Below, one piece after another: positions 8,771 to 20,019 of a stretch of 28,708 bases of DNA. Source of the stretch: Butyriboletus loyo (taxonomy: Eukaryota > Basidiomycota > Agaricomycetes > Boletales > Boletaceae). The position numbers and the translations under genes were made by a program. The notes below the pieces were generated by a model. The model was not told the DNA's origin, made no database searches, and was given only the letters and a program-made list of their open reading frames with translations. The stretch is taken from positions 1-28,708 of the forward strand of contig JBBPSI010000282.1 of NCBI GenBank assembly GCA_038093515.1. The letters run 5' to 3'. Each line of letters opens with the position of its first letter. Within the stretch, counting starts at the first letter, position 1.

Positions 8771-11031
8771 TCAATGTCTTTGCCTCTCCATACTCTCACC
8801 CCTGTAGTTTTATCAAATCCCAATGTGCAATCTATTCAAGTTCCAGTCTCTAACTTTGTGCATGAAGGGGGTCAAATTGTTGACACATTCGCCCTGGTGG
8901 ACAGTGGCACAAGCAGATGTTTCATAGACCAAGATCTAGTGAAATGAAAAAATTGCCTATGGAATGGCTACCCAAGCCACTCTGTGCTCAGAATGTGGAC
9001 GGGTCTAATAACCAAGAAGGAGTCATCCAACACAAGGTCACCATCTCCATCAGAATTGGAGAAACTAATGAAGAACGGAGCTTTCTGGTCCTCAACATAG
9101 ACATAGGAAGGGAAAACATGATCCTGGGACTGCCATGGCTAAGGGAAGCCAACCTGGTAATAGATTGGGCCATGGGCCATATCAATTTCCCAGATCAAAT
9201 AAAGAAACCACAACACGACTCACCAAGGGCAGTCACCCAGTGTTACCTGGTACAGTACCTGGACTTGAACCCAGACTCCAAGATCACCAAGCTCTGGAAG
9301 AAGCAAGTAGATGCTTTAGCAAAGGATGCCTACCCTGTCAGAAGAGCCACCATCACCACAGAGATTGCATCTCGGGAGATCAAAGAAAAAGTAGCTTTCC
9401 CCATTCCATTCAAAGAATTCACTGATGTCTTCAAAAAGAAGAACACTGAGGAACTGCCCCCATCTCGATCTTTTGACCATGCTGTCAACCTCAACAAAGA
9501 CTTTGTCCTGAAAGTTACCAAGGTCTATCCTCTCAACCCGAAGGAGTCAGAGGTGTGCAAGGCCTTTGTTGAGGAGCATCTCAAAACTGGGAAAATCACC
9601 CCCTCAAAGTCTCCTCAAGCATTCCCTTTCTGCTTTGTATCCAAGAAGGACAGCGCTCTATGCCCCTGCCAAGACTATTGGTACTTGAACTCTCATACCG
9701 TAAAAAATGCCTATCCCCTTCCCCTGATCTCCAACCTTGTCGATCACCTCAAAGGATCAAAGGTCTTTACCAAGATGGACATCAGATGGGGATATAATAA
9801 TGTACTCATAAAACCAAATGACTGATGGAAAGCAGTGTTTATCACCCCCCAGGGACTCTTTGAACCAACTGTGATGTTCTTTGGCCTTTGCAACTCCCCT
9901 GCCACATTCCAAGCTCTGATGGATCACATCTTTGGAGACCTTATGGCTGAAGGATGGCTGATCATCTATATGGATGACCTCTTGATCCACTCAGCCATGA
10001 CAACAGAACAGGAGGAATGGACAACCCAGGTCTTGCAGAGACTCAGAGAATATAAGTTATTTCTCAAGTTAGAGAAATGTTCCTTCAACACCAAAGAAGT
10101 CGAATACCTTGGCATGATGATCCAAGAAGGACAGGTCAAGATGGACCCAACTAAACTGAAGGCAATTTGTGAGTGGAACCCTCCTACATCTGTAAAGGCA
10201 GTCAGATCCTTCATCAGATTCTGTAACTTCTATCGAAGATTCATTCAGGATTTCTCTCACATCACAAAGCCGCTCCATGACCTGACAAAGAAAGGAATCC
10301 CCTGGGCTTGGATGCCCGCCTGCAAAGATGCTTTCCAGATGATCAAGTGATCCTTCCTCTGACAGCCCATCCTCTCTATGCCCGATGTCACCAAACCATT
10401 TGCTATCATGACAGACACCTCCCTCACTGCTACTGGAGCCATACTCATGCAGAAAGATGGCAACAGTGATCTCCACCCCTGTGCCTACCTTTCCAAGATG
10501 CACTCCTCTGCTAAGCGCAATTACAACATCTATGACTGTGAGCTGCTAGTGGTTATCCATGCTTTGGAAGAGTGGCACCATTATCTGTGTGGTACTGGCC
10601 ATCAAGTAGAGATTCTTACTGATCACAAGAATCTCACCTACTTTTGCCAACCCAATAAGCTGTCTCAATGACAAGTGTGTTGGTTAATGTTCCTGCAGGA
10701 CTTTGACCTACTCTTCCACCACATCCCTGGCACCCAGATGGGCCCTGCAGATGCCCTATCCCATCATGACAATGTTGACACTTCTGCTGATAATCAAGAA
10801 GTTACCCTCCTCCTGAAAAGCCTGTTTGTGCAGAAGATCAACCTTGCCCTGGCTGAGAAAATCGCTGCCTCCTCCCCCACTGATCCTATGATCAAATGCT
10901 GTATGCAGGCCTTGTACAAGGACTTGCCTCTCTTCCCCAAGATGAATGCTGGTGATTGGGACTTTGATGGAAAGGAGCTGTACTTCCACAGGAAGCGGTA
11001 TGTCCCTGAGGCTGCCCACATTGACTTGGTA

Positions 11032-11246
11032 CAGTGGCTCAAAAAACTGTCTGCATTTTTGCATGTTTTACATTAAATATCACTCAACACAATAACCCCT
11101 GATTCTAACCCTAGGCAGTGGGTGTATGAAATACGGTACCTGCTCTTGGCCTTCTATTGGCCCAGGAATCAGGTAATATGGATAGGGTTTGATGGAATGT
11201 CAGCTATTTTAAAATGACAGGTCATGCGGACAGTTGTTTGACTTTA
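11032..11246. repeat. Left terminal inverted repeat of Tc1-like element
   Basis: Matches the reverse complement of 12396-12610 with a few percent of differences. It holds an outer site (CAAAAAACTGTC near 11040) and an inner site of opposite orientation near 11224-11240. Confidence 0.85.
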
Positions 11247-12249
11247 CAAAATCCAACTATCTTGCATTTGGTATGAGCTCCCTTGGCCTTGATAACTGCT
11301 TCAACTCTTCTAGGCATGCTTTCTATCCATTTGTGACACTGTTCCACAGAAATATTCCCCCACTCTACCACCACCCTTTCCCATAATTGATGAACCCCTG
11401 TAGGAGCACTATTATAAGCTGAGAGACATTGTTTGAGGTGATTCCAAGTGTGTTCAATGGTGTTGAGGTCTGGAGATTGTGCAGGCCAATCCAGAAGCTT
11501 GATTCCTTGCTCCTCAAACCAATTCTGGGCTCTTTTGGAGGTATGTTTGGGATCATTATTCTGCTGAAAAATGATATCATGTTGAGAAATTCCAGATTTC
11601 TCCATGTGTTATAGCAATTCTTCCTCTAGAATTTACACATACTGTTCACCATCCATCCTCCCCTCAACCTCACTTAAAGTCCCCACTCCATTGAACCCTA
11701 TACCATTAGGAAACTTGCTCCAAACTTGACTGTACCTTTAACCTCTCTGGCAGTTAGGCTCTCTCTCTTCTTTTTCCACACATACACTCCTGTCCATCTG
11801 ACCCAATTCTATTTATTTTGGTCTCATCCAACCAGATAATCCTCTTCCAGTCCTTATTGATACTTGAAAGCAAAGGCAAATCATCTTTTTCTAGGGCCAA
11901 TTGGAAGAAGACATTTCTTCTTCTTCATCACAGCCATTAAATGCACCCTCCTTGAGGTCTTTTCTCACTGTATTGGAGGTTCAATGATGTAATTGATGAA
12001 ATCCGTAGCCTGGACTGCATTTTTGGCCTTGCCAGTAATGATTTTCTGGACAATAGCACCTTTGTTGGTAGGAGTAGGCTTAGAAGGATGGCCAGCATGA
12101 AGCTTCTCCTTGTCAGGTTGGATCTCTTGGAGTACCCTAACCACAGTAGACTTCCCTAGGCCAGTCTGGGAGGCAATCTTTCTAGTTGAAAGGCCAAGAG
12201 AGGAGAAAGAGATAATATTTTGTCTTACAGAGGTGGAAATGGATTTCAT
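11222..12249 (-). pseudogene. Tc1-like transposase (DD34E), broken
   Basis: The N-terminal 94 residues (12249-11965) hold a helix-turn-helix DNA-binding domain (LSTRKIASQTGLGKSTVVRV). The middle part is frame-shifted; WLDETK, the first catalytic Asp, can still be read near 11830. The C-terminal part (11605-11222) has FQQNNDPKHTS and LDWPAQSPDLNTIEHTW. In the Tc1 family the first position after QQ is the second catalytic Asp; here it is Asn. The Glu 35 residues further on is present, so the spacing is DD34E apart from the D-to-N change. At least one frameshift and the lost catalytic residue make it inactive. Confidence 0.85.
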
Positions 12250-12395
12250 GGTGACAGTAAGAAAATGAACATAGGAGGATGGGGTTTATATATGTTGGCT
12301 GACACTCAGTTACATAAAGGTGACATAATAGGACCCTTGATGGATGTATGTAATGATATTACAGCATCTAGGGTCTAATATATGTGATCAAAACT

Positions 12396-12610
12396 TAAAG
12401 TCAAAAAACTGTCCACATGACCTGTCATTTTAAAATAGCTGACATTCCATCAAACCTTATCTATATTATCTGATACCTGGGCCAATAGAAGGCCAAGAGC
12501 AGGTACCTTATTTCATACACCCACTGCCTAGGGTTAGGATCAGGGGTTATTGTGTTGAGTGATATTTAATGTAAAACATGCAAACATGTGGACAGTTTTT
12601 TGAGCCACTG
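12396..12610. repeat. Right terminal inverted repeat of Tc1-like element
   Basis: Contains two perfect 18-bp copies in opposite orientation: CAAAAAACTGTCCACATG at 12402-12419 and its reverse complement at 12585-12602. They are probably the inner and outer transposase-binding sites. Confidence 0.85.
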
Positions 12611-13890
12611 TACATGCCCTGCACAAAAGTGCTGCTGGAGGTCACAGTGGTGTTTTCTGCATGCAGAATCTGGTCCAGCATGATTATTGGTGGCCCAGCA
12701 TGGCTAACCTGGTATGGTGTTTCATTTCTGGTTGTGCCATCTTCCAGGCACACAAAGTTAATACCTACCCAATGGTTCCCCCTCTCACCCCTTTGGCCAG
12801 CATCACCACCCACCTGTTTGAACAGGTCTTGGTCGACCTCATCACCAGCCTCCCACCCTCTTTGGGTTATGATTCAGTCATGGTCGTGGTAGACCATGGG
12901 CTTATGAAGGGGGTAATTTACTCCCCTTGTCACAAAGACATTGATGCAGCAGGAGTTGCCAAACTCTTTTTTCAAACTGTATTCCTCCGATTCAGCCTTC
13001 ACTCTCAATGCATCTCTGATTGTGGTCCTCAGTTCGCTTCTGCCTTTGCTAGAGAACTTGCAAGACTCCTCGATTACAACCTTACCCTTTCCTCCACATA
13101 CCACCCTCAGATGGACAGAGAAACAGAATGCATCAACCAGGAGTTAGAAACATATCTGAGGATCTTTTGCAATGGACATCCGGAATGATGGGCCGAACTA
13201 CTCCTGATGGCTGAGTTTTCCCACAACTCCATGCCCCACTCTTCGACAAATGTGATGCCCTTCTCCCTAATGGTCAGATATGAGCCAAGGTCTTATCCTC
13301 CAATCGGAAAGATGTTTCTCTCCGCCCTTGAGTCCAGACTCTCAGAACTCATGGGAGCCTGAATGGAAGCTTTAGAAGCTCATGTCAAGGCACAACGCTT
13401 GATGAAGGAACAGATCTCAACCAAGTTCTGCCTGTGGAAGACAGGAGATAAGGTTTGGCTCGAAGGGTATAACCTCAAGCTCAGGTACCCATTGAAGAAG
13501 CTTGCCCCAAGGTGGGAAGGATCATTCAAGATCGCTCAGGTTGTCTCCCCTGTGGCATACAGACTCTGGCTACCTCCGATGTGGAAGATCCATGACATCT
13601 TCCATGCATCCCTGCTGACTCCTTATCATGAAACTGCAGAGCATGGTCTGAATTTCACCAACCCTCCTCCAGAAGAAATAGATGGAGATGAAGAGTATGA
13701 GATTGATAAGATCTTATCACATTGTGGATCCAAAGTACACTGTTAATTCCTGGTTTCCTGGAAAGGATACTCTGGAGCAGAGAACACCTGGGAACCAAAT
13801 AAAAACCTGGTCCATGCACAAGCTGTGCTTCAGGCTCATAAGCTGCATCATCCCAAGGATTTCCCTTCCCCATCTTTGCAATAAATTTAA

Positions 13891-13948
13891 ATGGCTATTC
13901 CTTCCATGGAAAACAATGCCCCACTCCCAGCTCAACCTTCTGTCCATT
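13891..13948 (+). pseudogene. Beta-1 3' ORF, first exon-like piece before Alpha-1 insertion
   Basis: The ATG lies 6 nt after the pol stop (13882-13884), as in Beta-3. The first 19 codons (MAIPSMENNAPLPAQPSVH) match the start of the Beta-3 ORF at 26157. The frame is interrupted by Alpha-1 and continues at 20843. Confidence 0.8.
13945..13948. repeat. Target site duplication of Alpha-1, left (CATT)
   Basis: CATT before the element is repeated at 20839-20842. Other duplications in this window are 5 bp (here CCATT), so one base has probably been lost on the right. Confidence 0.6.
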
Positions 13949-14767
13949 TGTTACGCTGTAAGCACACAATAACTAGTGAGCAAGCACTTATAGGGGCTCG
14001 AGCCTAATGAGGAAACTGGCCGACTCGCGTAGACGATGCTATCGGGCTTCTGCAGAGCAAGTGTCGGTGAGATGTTGTATGGTGGCGACCAGACGAGATT
14101 GAGCTGAAGCTTATCGGCTCTATCGGCAGATGGGGTATACTGCTAGATTACTATGCACTTGGTAGATGCGTAGAATTAGCTAGGGAAGCCGTACTATGCT
14201 AAGTATGGTGGTATATATACTGAATAGATACTGTGCACAGACTGAGCTGTGCGTGGCTACGGGGGCGAAGGATTATGAGTCTGTCCAAGTCATCATGGCG
14301 AATGATGGAGTGGCAAAGTGCCAGTAATGAGGGAGTGAAGCTCCGAGTAAAGTGGCGACATTGTCAGTGAATAAGAAGAGCTGAATGTGAAGCGACGATG
14401 TCCATGAGGTGCAGCCCACAGGGCAAAGGGGATGCAAACAGTGGAGCCCTTGGATACAGGTCTCAACGCAAAGGTACGATACATCATAATCTAGTCACAT
14501 GCTAGTCATGTGATGAACCAAATGTCATTGGATAAGGGAAGAGAGGACGCGACAGCTCAGCTGAGGGTCTGGCCTGACGGGGCGACAAGACAGGGGCTAT
14601 CTCAGTGTAGCGACACTGAGACTTGTGGAATGACTGGGGAAGTGGATGATGTCCACTAGGTGAGTAAGGGGAAGGTGATGGGCGGCATCATGAGACGGCG
14701 GGGCGGCAGGGATGCATGAGTGTGGGAAAACGAGTGGCAGGGTATGCTTAGGGGTAAAACTGTAACA
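13949..14767 (-). repeat. 3' LTR of Alpha-1
   Basis: 819 bp, minus strand, from TGTTACAG at 14767 to the GTAACA end at 13949. Compared with the 5' LTR it shows many C/T and G/A differences at sites that are CG in the younger solo LTRs. The promoter motif has changed to AGTCTGTGCAC. Confidence 0.93.
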
Positions 14768-14780
14768 TTACCCCCCATAC
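14768..14780 (-). other. Polypurine tract of Alpha-1
   Basis: Minus-strand GTATGGGGGGTAA directly before the 3' LTR. Confidence 0.7.
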
Positions 14781-14809
14781 AAGATTGAAACTCCTGGTTC
14801 AATCAAACT

Positions 14810-17800
14810 CTAGACGGTGGCAGCGGCAATAATGAGGGAGCAGGTGGAGACGGGGAAGTCTTTCTGATGGCGAGCCTTGTATGCTTGCAGCAATGGCATG
14901 GAATTGTCCAAATTCCCTTCGGGTTCCCAGGTGTTTTCGGTGGCAGAGTAGCCTTTTCAGGAGATCAAGTATTGTCTCCGATTTCTAGTGCCTTGATGCA
15001 CAAGGATCTTTTCTACTTTGTACTCCTCTTCGCCTTCTATGGTGTCTGGGGGCGGGTTCATATTGTTTGGGCCGTGCTCTGGGGTCTCCCTGTAAGACAA
15101 CAGGAGAGAGGCGTGGAAGACGTTGTGTATCTTCCAGGTGGGTGGGAGGCGTAGGCAGAATATGACAGGAGAAATAACTTGTGCCACCTCAAAGGGGCCT
15201 TCCCGTTTCGGCGCAAGTTTCCACAACTGGTACCTGAGCCTGAGGTTGCAGCCTTCTAGCCAAACTTTATCTCCAACCTTCCAGGGTTTAAACTTGGTCG
15301 TAATCTGCTCTTTCATGAGGCATCATGTCTTGTCATGTGCTTCCGAGGCTTCTTCTCGACTTGCGGCTAAGTCTGAGAGCCTTGCTTCCAATGCTGGTAG
15401 GAATGTCCATCCTAACGCTGGGTACGCGCATGGTTCATAGCCAATCATTAACGAGAACGGTGTCTTGCCAGTCACCAAGTGAGTGGTCGAGTTGTGAGAA
15501 AACTCCGCCATGGGGAGTATGCTGGCCCATCTGTCAGGGCGTCCATCACAAAATATGCGGAGGTAGGTCTCCAGCTCCTGGTTGACCCTTTCTGTCTCGC
15601 CATCCATCTGGGGGTGGTATGTGGAGGATAGGGCAAGATCATACTTTAGCAGCCTTGCTAGTTCTCATGCGAAGGCTGAGGCGAACTGTGGACCATGGTC
15701 CAAGATGCAGCGGTCATGCAGACTGAATCTAGTGAAGACTTTGTTGAAGAATAACTGGGCGATGCCTGCTGCGTTGATCATCCTGTTGCAAGGTATGAAA
15801 ATTACCCCCTTCGTAAGGCCATGGTCTACCACAACCATTACCGAATCCAATCCCATAGACTCCAGGAGATCCATGATGAGATCAATGGATACTTGTTGAA
15901 ATGGCCGTGTGGTGGTGTGGAGAGTGGGGTAAGGCTGGGTACCATGGGGTGCGTATTAACCTTGTTTGCCTGGCAAACGGCACAACCTGTGACAAATTTC
16001 CTAATAAAAGAGCCCATTCCGGGCCACCAGTAGTCCCGCTGGACTAAGTTCTGTGTTCTGAATATACCTCCATGGCCGCCGGTGGGGCCCTCATGGAGTT
16101 CCTTTACTAAGGGGCGTCACACTTCCTCTGGCACGTAGAGGCAACCCTTGAAGTACAACTTGTCGCTTTCGAACAGCCAATCATGGGGGGCTAAACGAGG
16201 GAATATGGGGGAGTTCTCGTACATAGCCGATAGTGCTTTCTGTATGAGTGGGTCGTTCTCAGTAGACACGACCATCTTTTCTGCAAGCGCGGTGTCGAGC
16301 GCGTTAACGAACACTGAATCAGGAAGTAGGACGACTTCCTGATTATCACCTGAGGTACCGACCTTGTCGTGGCGAGAGAGGGCGTCTGCTGGGCCCATAG
16401 CAGTTCCAGGGAGGTGGTGGAACTTGATGTCGTAATCCTGGAGGTACATCATCCACCTAGCCTGTCGTCGTGACAGTTTGTTCGGCTGACGGAAGTACAT
16501 CAGATTCTTATGGTCGGTTAGTATCATTATGGGATGACCAGTCCCCCTGAGGTAGTGATGCCATTCTTCTAGTGTGTGGATGACAGCCAAAAGTTCCCTG
16601 TCATAAATGTCGCAGTTGTGCTCTGCCAGGGAGAGCGTCTTGGATAGGTAGGCACATGGGTGCAAATCCCCATTGCCATTGTTCTGCATTAACACTGCTC
16701 CTGTTGCGGTGAGGGAGGTGTCCGTCATGACCTTGAACTCCCATGTCGTGTCTGGCATCGCCAAGACAGGCTGCTGTAGGAAGATCTCCTTGATCTTCAG
16801 GAAAGCGTCTTCATGCTCAGGGGTCCATTCCCATTTAGTGGTCTTCTTCGTCAAATCATGAAGAGGCCGAGATATCGCCAAGAAGTTCACTATGAAGCGA
16901 TGATAGAAGTTGCAAAATCCAATGAACAATTGGACTGCCTTTACTGATGTGGGCGACTTCCATTCTTGGATCGCCTTAAGCTTTGTGGGGTCCATCTGGA
17001 TGCGACCTGCTCAGATCACCATTCCGAGGTATTCGACTTCGTCTGTGTTGAAGAAGCATTTCTCCAGCTTCAGGAAGAGCTTGTGCTCTCATAGTCTTTG
17101 TAGGATGCGGCGTGTCCTTTCTTCATGAACTCTGGCTTCTTCGGAGTGGATGAGGATGTCGTCCATGTAGATGACGAGCCATCCCTCGGCTATCATGTCT
17201 CCGAACCTGTGGTCCATGAGGGCTTGGAATGTCGCCAGTGAGTTGCAAAGCCCAAAAAACATTACTGTTGGCTCAAAGAGCCCTTGTGGCGTTATGAACA
17301 TGGCCTTCCAGCAGTCGCTGGGCTTGATAAGGACATTGTTATATCCCCAACAAATGTCCATCTTCATGAAGATCTTGGAGCCTTTCAGGCGGTTGACAAG
17401 ATCACCAATGAGGGGGAGCGGGTAGGTGTTTTTAATCATGTGCACATTCACGTGCCTGTAGTCCTGGCAAGGATGGAGGGATCCATCTTTCTTTCCTACG
17501 AAAAAGAAAGGAGTGGCTTGGGATGATTTGGAGGGGACTATCTTCCCCATCTTCAGGTGTTCAGCTACGAACTCTTTGCATGCCTCCATCTCCTTAGGAT
17601 TGAGAGGGTAGGCCTTGGCGACTTGAGGTAGGAAATATTTGTCCAGGTCGATTGCATGGTCGAATGACTGTGATGGGGGAAGCTCATCGAGATTCTTCTT
17701 CTCGAAGACGTCTTCGAATCCTTTGTACTGAGCCAGCAGGGTCTTCTTCAGCTTCTCTTCCTTAGCGGCTATCTCCGTGGATACCGTAGCTTTGCGAACA

Positions 17801-19923
17801 CCATATGTTCATCTCGCACTCTGGTCTAGGTGCTTTTTCCAGAGGTGCGCCATCCTCGTGTCCGGGTCCATGTCGAGGTACCAGATGAGATATCTTTGTG
17901 TTATCGCCCAGGGGTTGTCGGGGTGTCTCATTGTGGGTTGTTCTGGGAATACGACTCTTCCAGTCATCCAATCTATGTTGGGGTTGGTGTTGTGAAGCCA
18001 GGGTAGCCCGAGGATGAGATTCTCTTGTCTGATGTTGAGAATCAAGAACATCCTGAGTTGTTCTGTTCCTCCTGTCTGGAGGATCATCGTTGTCGAGTAT
18101 CATATGGTTCCTCCTTTGTTTTTGGAACCGTTGACGTTCTGAGCAGTCAGCTCCTTGTCTAGTCGTTTGATGGGGAGATTGTTTCTCTTGACAAAATCCC
18201 TGTGAACAAAACATCCTGATGCTCCACTGTCCACCAGTGCAGTGGTGTTGAAGACTGGTCTGTTCTTGTTAGTGCATAGTGTTACTGGAATGTGCATAGA
18301 CTGGGCTTTCTTTCCAGTCGAGTATGTGAAGGTAGCAATTGTTTCTGGGTGCTGTTCTATCTCGGAGGAGGGGAAATCTGGGTGGTCTCCATTAGTGGGA
18401 ATTTTGCTCATCTGCTCGTCTGGTAAGTCTGTATCGGCCCCTCTCTTGACCACTGTTGTCCCAGGGGCGTCGTAAAAGTTGTCATCAGGGGTTGCTGCCC
18501 TGATAGGAGGAATTGGGGGTAGATCTTCATCATCTTCCTCGATGGCGATGAGATTTGGCATGTCCACGTGCATGGGTTCCAGAGTTTCCAGGGGTGTCAT
18601 GTAGGAGGTTTCCTCGGTGGTCTCGTTGCTGCTGCTGACCTCCTGACGTCTTTTCTTGCGCTCTTGCGTGTCTTCTTCTTCTCAGATCCTTTTTCTGAGG
18701 ATTTCTTGTGCTACCGCTGCGGCTTGGTAGGCTTTCCTTAGATCTGCTGGGGAGGTCGCTCGTTTCGACCTTTTTAATGTTGGCCTAATTCCGGTGGCCG
18801 GTTCCTTTTCATCTTGGCCCTCAGACTTCTTTCTCCAAAGGGTGATCAGCTGATCAGTAGTCATTGATGCTTCTTTTAATTCTGCCCCAGGGGTCATCTC
18901 CTCCTTGGGTTTGGCAGATGTCTCTTTTGGTGGTGCAGGTACTGGCATCGGCGCAGGCTTCCTTGGTGCGAGCGCGGGTCTCCTAGGGATAGGTTGTCGG
19001 TGTACAAATGGCTTGCTCCATTGTACTAATGTAAACCCCTCAGAGTCCACTGTTGGCTCGGGTTTACCTGTGCTTGGCCCAGATATTGGCGATCGGGGTG
19101 AGACTCTGTTGATGAGGGGACATGGGGCGATTCGTTCTGCCAGGGTCTTGGCAGCAGGTTCCTCTTTCTTCTTGCCAAAGGCCTTCTCAAGGCATAGGCA
19201 TATTGTTTTCTTGTTGATACCTCTCGACTCCAGTGTCTGGAGGAGTTTCTTAACCAAGGGCTCCGATGTGGAGGCAGCTCAGACTTGTGACAGTGGCGGC
19301 GGCAGGGAAGAGGCGTGTCTGGCGTTCCCAATGTTCCAGGCTCTCACAAGAGGTGGTGGAAGATTCTTCTGTGGGGTGGAGGTTATGTGAACCTGTACTG
19401 GTGGGGACAAAGCGCGTCTGGCTTTTCTGATCTCTCGCACCTTATCAAGGGGGGAGAGTTTCTTGGCAGTGGTGACAGCACGTAGCTGTGCGGGGGAGGA
19501 AGAGGCACGCATGGCTCTTCCGATGGCTCTTGCCTTTTCAATAGGGGAGCCAGTTCGGCGGGCTGCTCCCAGGGAGAGGGCTTTCTGAAGTGGGGTCTGT
19601 CGGGCGGCGGGGAGGGAGACTGTGCGTAAGTGCGTGACGGGGGAAGAGGCATGCATGGCTCTTCCTAGGGCTCTTGCTTTCTGGAGCGGGGATTGGTGGG
19701 TGACGGTGGCAAAGGCTTCTGCCGCGGCAGGATGAATATGGAAGGGGTTTCAGAAGCCTGCTCACAAGCAGGTAGAGGGTGTTTCTTCTACCGCAGTAGG
19801 ATGATGGTGGAAGGGGTTGTGACACACTGCTCACGAGCAGGTGATGGCGGTGGTGGTGATGGCTAGGACTACATTGTCCTCTGTCTTCTCAGCGAGAAGG
19901 GCATACTGGTTGTTGAACAACAT
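14810..19923 (-). pseudogene. Alpha-1 gag-pol, single frame, decayed
   Basis: Starts at ATG 19923 (MLFNNQYALLAEKTED), about 95 nt after the LTR, and runs to TAG 14810: about 1,700 codons in one frame, with no gag stop that looks genuine. Gag has about five imperfect repeats of the type SPxxKARxxGRAxxASSP (19290-19695) and a Pro-rich part. I see no CCHC knuckle. Protease TALVDSGASGCF is near 18230, RT YMDDILIHS near 17160, RNase H VMTDTSLTATGAVL near 16710. Integrase follows (HEGPTGGHGGI, CAVCQANK, VVVDHGLTKG, DGETERVNQE), then GPFEVAQV and a chromodomain ending at 14810. About 13 in-frame stops were read and all are TGA, for example at 15665, 16117, 17089, 17809, 18100, 18682 and 19279. A 2-base gain near 15905-15912 shifts the frame. 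No 3' ORF follows pol, unlike in Beta and Gamma. Confidence 0.87.
19290..19695 (-). repeat. Repeated motif within Alpha-1 gag
   Basis: Protein repeats such as SPLQKARALGRAMHASSP, TPLQKALSLGAARRTGSP, SPIEKARAIGRAMRASSSP and SPLDKVREIRKARRALSPP, one unit about every 30-38 residues. They are basic and Ser/Pro-punctuated. This may replace the missing zinc knuckle as the RNA-binding part, which is inference. Confidence 0.6.
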
Positions 19924-20007
19924 GGTGATCTCAGGGCAACTTTGCAAAGTTGGAGATGGCAGCGGGCTGGGGGCGGCTTTATTGTTGGAGAACAGAAGCA
20001 GAAAGAG

Positions 20008-20019
20008 AGCTAATTCTTT
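20008..20019 (-). other. Primer-binding site of Alpha-1, self-priming type
   Basis: Directly after the 5' LTR the minus strand reads AA then AGAATTAGCT (20017-20008). This is exactly complementary to AGCTAATTCT in the same LTR (20252-20243), the predicted 5' end of the RNA. It does not start with TGG, as a site for a tRNA 3' end would. Confidence 0.65.

Larger units (their letters stand above)
11032..12610 (-). mobile_element. Tc1/mariner-like DNA transposon
   Basis: 1579 bp bounded by TA at 11030-11031 and 12611-12612, with inverted termini CAGTGGCTCAAAAAACTGTC. The terminal inverted repeats are long (about 215 bp). The transposase is on the minus strand. Removing the element and one TA restores the Beta-1 integrase frame, so it jumped into Beta-1. 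The transposase is broken, so this copy cannot move itself. Confidence 0.92.
8760..13884 (+). pseudogene. Beta-1 pol: protease to chromodomain, decayed
   Basis: Begins upstream of the protease motif LVDSGTS (about 8898-8918). A small indel near 8945 shifts the frame; from there one frame runs to 13884 once the 1579-bp Tc1-like element and its duplicated TA are removed. RT carries YMDDLLIH (about 9968); RNase H carries TDTSLTATGAIL. Integrase has lost a zinc ligand (GCAIF where relatives have CAVC) and keeps VVVDHGL. The GPF position reads EGSFKIAQV, and the chromodomain ends in HHPKDFPSPSLQ. In-frame stops: TGA at 9823, 10348, 10360, 10669, 13186 and 13360, TAA at 13744. In the RNase H end, Arg-Arg-Gln-Ala-Arg of Beta-3 has become Gln-stop-Gln-Val-Cys, mostly explained by CG transitions. 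Confidence 0.87.

Noticed and set aside
20008..20019. tRNA-primed primer-binding site
   Set aside because: The site does not begin with TGG and matches the element's own R region exactly over 10 nt.
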